Positions 58,944 to 64,000 of a stretch of DNA of 64,000 nt are shown here, piece by piece. The position numbers and the translations under genes were made by a program. The notes under the pieces are model-generated. The model did no database searches. It saw only the letters and a list, made by a program, of their open reading frames with translations, and was not told the origin of the DNA. Origin of the DNA: Marinobacter fuscus (GTDB lineage: Bacteria > Pseudomonadota > Gammaproteobacteria > Pseudomonadales > Oleiphilaceae). Where the stretch lies: the NCBI RefSeq assembly GCF_003007675.1, contig NZ_PXNP01000009.1, forward strand, positions 407,461 through 471,460. Direction: 5' to 3'. Numbering within the stretch: the stretch's first letter is position 1; every line of letters starts with the position of its first letter.

Positions 58944-59014
58944 TTTTTCGCCTTGTAATGGTTTCTACTTAAATTAAGGCAAAAGCAATGATTAATTCCA
59001 ATCGATATTTAAAA

Positions 59015-59047
59015 TACAAACTGATCGAAAAATGTGATCAGTTGTAT
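59015..59047. promoter_or_regulatory. Inverted repeat before the D-glutamate cyclase operon
   Basis: AACTGATC (59019-59026) and GATCAGTT (59036-59043) are perfect arms around 9 bases and extend to TACAA/TTGTA with one extra base. It lies between the LysR stop and the first operon gene, at a distance typical of activator sites. It could be the LysR operator or a weak terminator. Confidence 0.45.
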
Positions 59048-59049
59048 GG

Positions 59050-59943
59050 CTAACGTGATTCCCGGGATTCTGATGACACCAGATTCAGCGCTAGATCGGC
59101 GATTGCACGAACAATGTAGCCGCCAGGTGCTGTGGTATAAGCGACGTTGAATACAAGATCAGGTACATTTGCCTCTACCTGCAGTTCTCGAAGTTTTCCG
59201 GACTCAAGCTCGCTGGTAACAATCTCACTGGGTAGCGCACTGACACCAACACCATCGACCGTCATTCGAATGATGGTTGAGAGTGAGGAGCTTGAGTGGA
59301 TCTGGATCGAGCGACTCACAGGATTGATCAGCGAGCGAATGTAAATGTGTGGTTCGCTCATTCGTGGGTAGGTGATGATAGGCACCTGAGCCAGAGCAGA
59401 GACGCTCAGAGGTTTTTCGTGCAGCATCAGTTTTTCACTGGCCACCCAGGTGAGTGAATAGCTGCAGAATGGTTTGGTGACAAAGTTCTCATGCCGTACC
59501 TCACCGATCAGAAACGCAATGTCGATTTCTCGCCGGATGAGTTTTTCGGCAAGACTAACGGAAATATCCACATCGAGTTCGAGATTGATGGCGGGATAGG
59601 TTTCATTGATCCTTTCGATCAGCCTGGGCAGCCAGGTATAGGCAATGGTTTCTGCAACGCCTAATCGTATGGTGCCATGGATGGAGTCCGGGTCGGCGAC
59701 TTTCTCCAGAAGTTCCTGATGAAGTTCAAGAATTTTTTCGGCGTAAACCAGCAGCTCCCGGCCTTTGGTTGTCAGCACTGCACTGCGCCCGGATCGGTCA
59801 AACAGTTTTACGCCGAGCTCGTCCTCCAGGCCGGAAATACGTGCAGATATGGTCGGCTGGGAGGCGTACAGCTTTTCACCGGTGGCCCGAAAACTACCCA
59901 GCTTGGCTATCCAATAGAAGGTTTCAAGGGATCTGATATTCAT
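59050..59943 (-). CDS. LysR family transcriptional regulator of the 5-oxoproline operon
   Basis: 297 residues from ATG 59943 (MNIRSLETFYWIAKLGSFRATGEKLYASQPTISARISGLEDELGVKLFDRSGR). The earlier in-frame start lacks support. The effector domain shows the usual two-lobe pattern (IRLGVAETIAYTWLPRLIERINETYPAINLELDVDIS). It lies just upstream of the catabolic operon on the same strand and probably activates it with a pathway compound as co-inducer. Confidence 0.92.
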   Translation of the reverse strand: MNIRSLETFYWIAKLGSFRATGEKLYASQPTISARISGLEDELGVKLFDRSGRSAVLTTKGRELLVYAEKILELHQELLEKVADPDSIHGTIRLGVAETIAYTWLPRLIERINETYPAINLELDVDISVSLAEKLIRREIDIAFLIGEVRHENFVTKPFCSYSLTWVASEKLMLHEKPLSVSALAQVPIITYPRMSEPHIYIRSLINPVSRSIQIHSSSSLSTIIRMTVDGVGVSALPSEIVTSELESGKLRELQVEANVPDLVFNVAYTTAPGGYIVRAIADLALNLVSSESRESR

Positions 59944-59956
59944 AATTTTCCGGAGC

Positions 59957-60667
59957 CTAATCCGTTTTCTGGAACGACAGCAGAGTCTTGCCACTGGCAT
60001 TTTGCAGGTGCAGTTTCAGGCCCTCAAGCAAATACCCCTCCACCTTGCCCAGCCGCTGCCGGAAGCGGTCTGCAGTGGCCATATCGGCGCAGGCCATCAT
60101 GGTGGCCGCGATCGGGCCGAGCGACAGCGTGTCTGAGGTGACGGCGTGCAGGCTCCCAAAGACGTTGTTGCAGCCATCGGTGCCGGTGAAACGCATTTCC
60201 GTGAGGTTGAATTCCAGGCGCGGCCGCTGGCGCTCGCTGGTTAGTGCCAGTGGTTTGCCCTCAATGGCTTCGAGCACCCAGATATCGTGCAGCCGCAACC
60301 GGCTGTCGGCCTGCTTGTCCAGAACTTCAACCAGTTCGTAGGCAATGGATGGCTTATCCGCAGGCACCTGATGTGCGGGCAGCTGCGTTTCCTTCACCCT
60401 CAGCTTGTAGATATAGCCCGGTACGTACTCAAAGCCGTGAATGGGCGCGTAGAACAGCTGCCAGTTACCGGCAGACAGCTCCTCGCCCTTCTGCACCTGT
60501 AGACATTGCATGGGGCCGACGCCCACGCACCTGGCATTCAGGCTGTTCACCCAGTAGGTGCTGGTGGTGGAATTTGCGCCGGTATTATCCGCCGAGGAAG
60601 GGCTGAATGCTGAACAACCGACCAGCAGTGATGCTCCCAGAGCAATGGCAATAGAACCTCGAAGCAT
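59957..60667 (-). CDS. Lipoprotein with DUF4377 and META domains
   Basis: 236 residues from ATG 60667, preferred because GAGAGG lies 7 bases upstream. The lipobox LLVGC gives a lipid-anchored protein. The first half (TYWVNSLNARCVGVGPMQCLQVQKGEELSAGNWQLFYAPIHGFEYVPGYIYKLRVKE) matches DUF4377. The second half (WVLEAIEGKPLALTSERQRPRLEFNLTEMRFTGTDGCNNVFGSLHAV...LSLGPIAATMMACADM) is a META/HslJ domain. An envelope-stress or heat-shock link is known for HslJ; the role here is unknown. Confidence 0.85.
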   Translation of the reverse strand: MLRGSIAIALGASLLVGCSAFSPSSADNTGANSTTSTYWVNSLNARCVGVGPMQCLQVQKGEELSAGNWQLFYAPIHGFEYVPGYIYKLRVKETQLPAHQVPADKPSIAYELVEVLDKQADSRLRLHDIWVLEAIEGKPLALTSERQRPRLEFNLTEMRFTGTDGCNNVFGSLHAVTSDTLSLGPIAATMMACADMATADRFRQRLGKVEGYLLEGLKLHLQNASGKTLLSFQKTD

Positions 60668-60779
60668 GCAGTTACCTCTCATCATCAATCCTGGGTCATG
60701 GCCGGGCTGGCCTTATCGCAGCTTTAATGAGGGTAGCACTAAGTTGATGAACGTATGATAGGAAGATAACGAATTGACC

Positions 60780-60812
60780 GATACCTCACCATCCTGTAGA
60801 CGGTGAGGTATC
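60780..60812. terminator. Perfect 11-bp hairpin downstream of the cysteine hydrolase gene
   Basis: GATACCTCACC (60780-60790) and GGTGAGGTATC (60802-60812) pair perfectly around an 11-base loop, 11 bases past the stop of the minus-strand hydrolase. No T-run follows, so it may be a transcript-stabilising or weakly terminating hairpin. Confidence 0.5.
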
Positions 60813-60822
60813 TCGATGGTGC

Positions 60823-61425
60823 TCAGTCTGGTACGTCAGCTACCGACGGCACCACTGCAGAAGGCAGGTCTGATAGCGCGGCCAGGGCCGCCTCCTGTAC
60901 CTGTTCGGCGGGCACAGTTTTGCCAGACGCCCGGGACGGCAAGGAACGGGTAGCGGTGGCTGCGGCAACCACCGTGGGGTTGTAGCCCAGCGAGAAGGCG
61001 CCCCGAGCGGTGGAGTTCACGCACATATGGGACATAAAGCCCGCCAGAATCAGATTCTGCACGCCCGCGGCTTTCAGTTGGTCATTCAGGTTTGTCTGGG
61101 TGAAGGAATTCGGGTAATTTTTGGTGATCACCGGCTCGCCATCTACCGGGGCTACCACATCGGCGATCTGGCCAATCGGTGCCGTGAGGTCGTAGGGTGA
61201 ACCGGCACCGGCATCGTGCTGAATGTGGAATACCGGCCGCCCCGCCGCCCGGAAGCGCTCCAGCAACGCCTTGCACTCCTGCAGTGCGGGCTCCACGCCA
61301 TCCAGTTTCATAACACCTTCGCGGTAGGTGTTCTGGGCATCGATAATCACCAGCGCGGAATCGCTGATCGGGCTGGCCTGGTTCCCCAGGCCGACAATGT
61401 CCCGCAGGGTTGTCAGATCACTCAT
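60823..61425 (-). CDS. Isochorismatase-family cysteine hydrolase
   Basis: 200 residues. The Asp-Lys-Cys triad is visible: ALVIIDAQNTY, VITKNYPNSF and ILAGFMSHMCVNSTARGAF with the nucleophile Cys. Members hydrolyse small amides or isochorismate; the substrate is unknown. The gene stands alone, divergent from the CLCA_X-type gene. Confidence 0.9.
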   Translation of the reverse strand: MSDLTTLRDIVGLGNQASPISDSALVIIDAQNTYREGVMKLDGVEPALQECKALLERFRAAGRPVFHIQHDAGAGSPYDLTAPIGQIADVVAPVDGEPVITKNYPNSFTQTNLNDQLKAAGVQNLILAGFMSHMCVNSTARGAFSLGYNPTVVAAATATRSLPSRASGKTVPAEQVQEAALAALSDLPSAVVPSVADVPD

Positions 61426-61645
61426 GATGTTTCCTTATGGTTGGCAACGGCAAAAAACTTCTGTGTGACGGCGCAGTTGCAATGGCTCACCGGTTATAAA
61501 AACCGACCGACACTGGCAAGTTACCCGGCCCCTGCCAGCAAGTGAATCAATATAAGGGAGGATTGCCCCGCGCCTTGGGAGCCAGTACCAAAGTGCCGTG
61601 TTGCCTGCAGTGGCATCCGGGCTACGGCCTCCTTATCATAGCGGC

Positions 61646-62419
61646 ATGCAAAAAGACTTTTATCGGCGTGGCCCGAACCACAGAGCCGGGGCCCGCGTGG
61701 GGTTTCTGGACGTGCGCCGCCGTTTCCAGTTCCGCAGTGTGGAAATCGGCCGCTGGGTAACCGAGCCGGAAAAGCGGCGCAGTGCGGGCCTTTTCTGCGA
61801 CGCCCTCTGCGACCTGATGACCATTCTCGGTGGCACCGAAAGCCTGATCTCGCTGCGTGGCACCCTGGCCCTGCAATATGGTATCGGCGGCCGCCCGGGG
61901 GTGTCTGCCCACTATACCCCCGCAACCCGCAGTTTCGCCCTGGCCAAAAATGCGGGCCCCGGTAGCATAGCCCATGAATGGTTTCATGCATTCGACCACT
62001 ACATCAGCAACAAGCTGTTCACCCGCGTACCCCGGGGCCAGTTTGCGTCCCGCCAATGGCTGCACCGGCAAGACGCCATCCCGCACCCGCTGAACCAGCG
62101 GCTTGAAGCCTGCTTCAAAGCCATCCTGCTGGACGAGCAGGGCAACCACCCCAGTACCCTGTTCCGGGTGTCGGCAAAAGCCGACAAGGCCGCTGGCGTG
62201 CATTATTACAGCCAACCCGAAGAACTCTGCGCCAGAGCCTTTGAAGCCTTCGTTCAGGATGCGGCGGTAAAAAATGCCTTTCTGGTGAAAGGCACCAAAG
62301 AAAGCGAAGACGCGAAACTGGGCCTTTATCCACAGGGGGAACAGCGGGAGCGGGTGAATCAGGCATTTTTTGCCTACTTCCAGATGCTAGGGCGTGCGCT
62401 GCAAAAGGCAGAAAGCTGA
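61646..62419 (+). CDS. CLCA_X family protein (zinc metallopeptidase-like)
   Basis: 257 residues from ATG 61646 (MQKDFYRRGPNHRAGARVGF). It carries GSIAHEWFHAFDHYISNKLF, an HExxH-like motif (HEWFH) with a downstream His, consistent with a zinc site. NCBI uses the name CLCA_X for such proteins; I have no reaction to offer. It ends 4 bp before the convergent intI stop, so it forms the left border of the integron. Confidence 0.75.
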   Translation: MQKDFYRRGPNHRAGARVGFLDVRRRFQFRSVEIGRWVTEPEKRRSAGLFCDALCDLMTILGGTESLISLRGTLALQYGIGGRPGVSAHYTPATRSFALAKNAGPGSIAHEWFHAFDHYISNKLFTRVPRGQFASRQWLHRQDAIPHPLNQRLEACFKAILLDEQGNHPSTLFRVSAKADKAAGVHYYSQPEELCARAFEAFVQDAAVKNAFLVKGTKESEDAKLGLYPQGEQRERVNQAFFAYFQMLGRALQKAES

Positions 62420-62423
62420 CATG

Positions 62424-63383
62424 CTATCCGAGCGGACTGCGAACCCCGGCAAAGCCCTGACCAAGAACGTGCGTATAGATCTGGGTAGTTCGCAGATCCG
62501 AGTGGCCGAGCAGATCCTGAACGGTGCGAATATCGGTTCCGCGTTTCAATAGCTCGGTTGCAAACGTGTGCCGGAACGTATGGCAACCCGCCTGCTTGCC
62601 AATGCCAGCTTGTTTGACGGCATTGCGTACGGCCTTTTGAACAGAGGTAATATGCCTATGGTGACGAACCACGTTGCCAAGATTATCAGTGCTAATCGAT
62701 GGTGACGGAAAAAGCCATTGCCATTCCAGAGTCCGACCTGCATTCGGGTATTTTCGGGCGAGTGCGAACGGAAGGCTGACAGGATGAAGAAACGCTTTGT
62801 CCTGCTCCCGCCAGGCTTTTCGAATGGTATCGATATGACATTGCAGCGGAGCCAGCAAAGGGGCGGGTAACAGGGTTGTTCTGTCTTTGGCGCCTTTGCC
62901 GTCTCGAACTGTGACGACCTGTTGTTGAAAATCGAGATCTTTAATACGTAACCGGCAGGCCTCCGTAATTCGCAGGCCTGCACCGTATAGCAGGGAAGCA
63001 ATCAGGCGATCTGTTTCCCCCAGCCGATTTATGATGGCCATGGCTTCATCATGGGTGAGAACTACCGGCAATTTACGTGGTTTTTTCGACCGGATAACCT
63101 CGCCGATATCGCCCATTGGTTTGTCCAGTACTTTGTCATACTGGAATACCAGCGCATTCAGTGCCTGGGCCTGAGTTGCCGCTGCCACATTGCGACGAAC
63201 GGCAAGCCAGGTGAGAAACTCATTCACTTCTCGCGCACCCATTTCGCGCGGGTGTTTCATGTTTTGAAAACGAATAAAAAACCGAATCCAGTACCAGTAG
63301 GATTTTTCTGTACGAATACTGTAGCGATTCACTCTGATAACGGCACGGACTTGATCTCTTAGCCGAGGTTCGTTTTTCTGCAT
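62424..63383 (-). CDS. intI: Integron integrase IntI
   Basis: 319 residues, the normal length. Tyrosine-recombinase catalytic residues are present: Arg138 (GAGLRITEACRLRIKDL), His268 and Arg271 (CHTFRHTFATELL), His294 (LLGHSDLRTTQ) and Tyr303 (QIYTHV). The extra patch unique to integron integrases is present (about 205-245, LARKYPNAGRTLEWQWLFPS...HHRH), which separates it from XerC/D. AAGGAG lies 8 bases before the ATG. It is divergent from the cassette at the right edge, the usual integron layout. Confidence 0.97.
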   Translation of the reverse strand: MQKNEPRLRDQVRAVIRVNRYSIRTEKSYWYWIRFFIRFQNMKHPREMGAREVNEFLTWLAVRRNVAAATQAQALNALVFQYDKVLDKPMGDIGEVIRSKKPRKLPVVLTHDEAMAIINRLGETDRLIASLLYGAGLRITEACRLRIKDLDFQQQVVTVRDGKGAKDRTTLLPAPLLAPLQCHIDTIRKAWREQDKAFLHPVSLPFALARKYPNAGRTLEWQWLFPSPSISTDNLGNVVRHHRHITSVQKAVRNAVKQAGIGKQAGCHTFRHTFATELLKRGTDIRTVQDLLGHSDLRTTQIYTHVLGQGFAGVRSPLG

Positions 63384-63404
63384 AGCGGTGGCTCCTTGCC
63401 ATTG

Positions 63405-63420
63405 CTGTGTTTTTATACAG
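63405..63420 (-). promoter_or_regulatory. LexA (SOS) box in the intI promoter
   Basis: CTGTGTTTTTATACAG has CTG and CAG arms 10 bases apart, the LexA-box form, and overlaps a minus-strand TATAAA -10 element. It lies 22 bp upstream of the intI start. SOS control of integron integrases is established in other bacteria; here it is read from sequence only. Confidence 0.8.
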
Positions 63421-63589
63421 TATTATTGGTGGCGTAAATCACAGATGTCAAACGATTACATGGAAACAGAGTGCGAGGTGAGCTAACCTGTTGTTTTAAA
63501 TATTAATGGCCGATTCGCCCAATTGAGTAGAAAGCGGAATATCGAAGCAGTCAGATTTCTGCAATCGCGAAGCGGTCTGTCTAGTTGCT

Positions 63590-63597
63590 GTTAGAAC
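63590..63597 (+). other. Candidate attI recombination core
   Basis: GTTAGAAC lies 206 bp from the intI start and 18 bp before the first cassette gene. It resembles the GTTRRRY core used by integron integrases, although the seventh base is A rather than a pyrimidine. Exchange would occur after G63590. The rest of 63421-63589 shows no gene. Confidence 0.5.
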
Positions 63598-63614
63598 TTA
63601 AAAAGGAACACCGA

Positions 63615-64000
63615 GTGAGTGACGTAGTTTTTTATGTTGGTCTTGGAATATTCATCATTGGCGGAATCGGTCTGCTAATTTCGGCTTTTAGAACAGGCAT
63701 TTTTTGGGGGCTTGCAGTCTTTTTTATTGCACCAGTAGCGCTCATTTACCTGATCGTTCACTGGCAAGACGCTAAAGGCCCGTTCAAGCTACAAGTTTTC
63801 GGCGTTCTAATTATCGGGATCTTTGCTTATATGAATGGTGGCGTATCGTCCGTCACAGCCGCAACTTCTGATCTCACCAGTTTAAATTTTTCCGAGCCCG
63901 CAAGCTCAAGTTTTTCTAAACCTATGGTGTCCAATCAGAAATTCAGATGTGACGGGAGAACATATTGCTCTCAGATGACATCTTGTGCGGAAGCGACCTA
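63615..64000 (+). CDS. First integron cassette gene: membrane protein with excalibur-like end (partial)
   Basis: The frame opens at GTG 63615 (AAGGA 8 bases upstream) and runs off the window. About 128 residues are visible. Two or three hydrophobic segments (VVFYVGLGIFIIGGIGLLISAF, IFWGLAVFFIAPVALIYLIV, VFGVLIIGIFAYM) precede a Ser-rich linker and FRCDGRTYCSQMTSCAEAT, the start of an excalibur-type calcium-binding domain. It is lower in GC than the core, as expected for a cassette. Confidence 0.75.
   Translation, partial: MSDVVFYVGLGIFIIGGIGLLISAFRTGIFWGLAVFFIAPVALIYLIVHWQDAKGPFKLQVFGVLIIGIFAYMNGGVSSVTAATSDLTSLNFSEPASSSFSKPMVSNQKFRCDGRTYCSQMTSCAEAT

Overview
The window looks like a stretch of a gammaproteobacterial chromosome, most likely Marinobacter or a close marine relative. 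This is inferred from gene order, protein character and the moderately high GC of the core; no search was run. The core runs mnmG-rsmG-parA-parB-atpIBEFHAGDC-glmU-glmS, a classical origin-proximal block. Nine perfect 9-mer DnaA boxes lie within about 9 kb, centred on the AT-rich gap just upstream of mnmG; only two others were found in the rest of the window.

Left accessory region (1-12.2 kb): a defence-type island. It holds a truncated DUF262 (GmrS/D-like) gene, a 3' scrap of a type I restriction hsdR gene, an AT-rich PHP-ATPase of the TrlF type fused almost directly onto that scrap, a MobI-like mobilisation gene, a serine recombinase with two direct repeats upstream, three genes of unknown function (one a lipoprotein), and a 1107-residue AT-rich protein with a degenerate phospholipase-D-like core. 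That last protein is the strongest candidate for an under-described system.

12.2-22.6 kb: a periplasmic binding protein, an intact four-gene IS66-family element (13.1-15.8 kb) inserted in the 3' end of an acyl-CoA dehydrogenase gene, a DUF3833 lipoprotein and an RND efflux pair. 22.6-37.9 kb: the origin-proximal housekeeping block, all on +. 37.9-49.7 kb: a small IS66 relic, a tandem glycine riboswitch controlling a TRIC-type channel, a LysR regulator divergent from a DoxX/glutathionyl reductase/extradiol dioxygenase operon, a fragment resembling an ADP-ribosylglycohydrolase N-terminus, nhaB, a second periplasmic binding protein, an internally deleted DUF3047 gene, and nrdAB preceded by two NrdR-like boxes and a cobalamin riboswitch.

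49.8-59.9 kb (all on -): a tightly packed operon of a LysR regulator, a D-glutamate-cyclase-family protein (DUF1445), a TRAP transporter (DctPQM), DUF2848, an amidase, a membrane protein and 5-oxoprolinase PxpABC. It reads as an uptake-to-glutamate route through 5-oxoproline. 60-62.4 kb: a META-domain lipoprotein, an isochorismatase-fold hydrolase and a CLCA_X-type metallopeptidase-like protein. The right edge is the head of an integron: intI on - with a LexA box, a candidate attI, and a first cassette gene running off the window.
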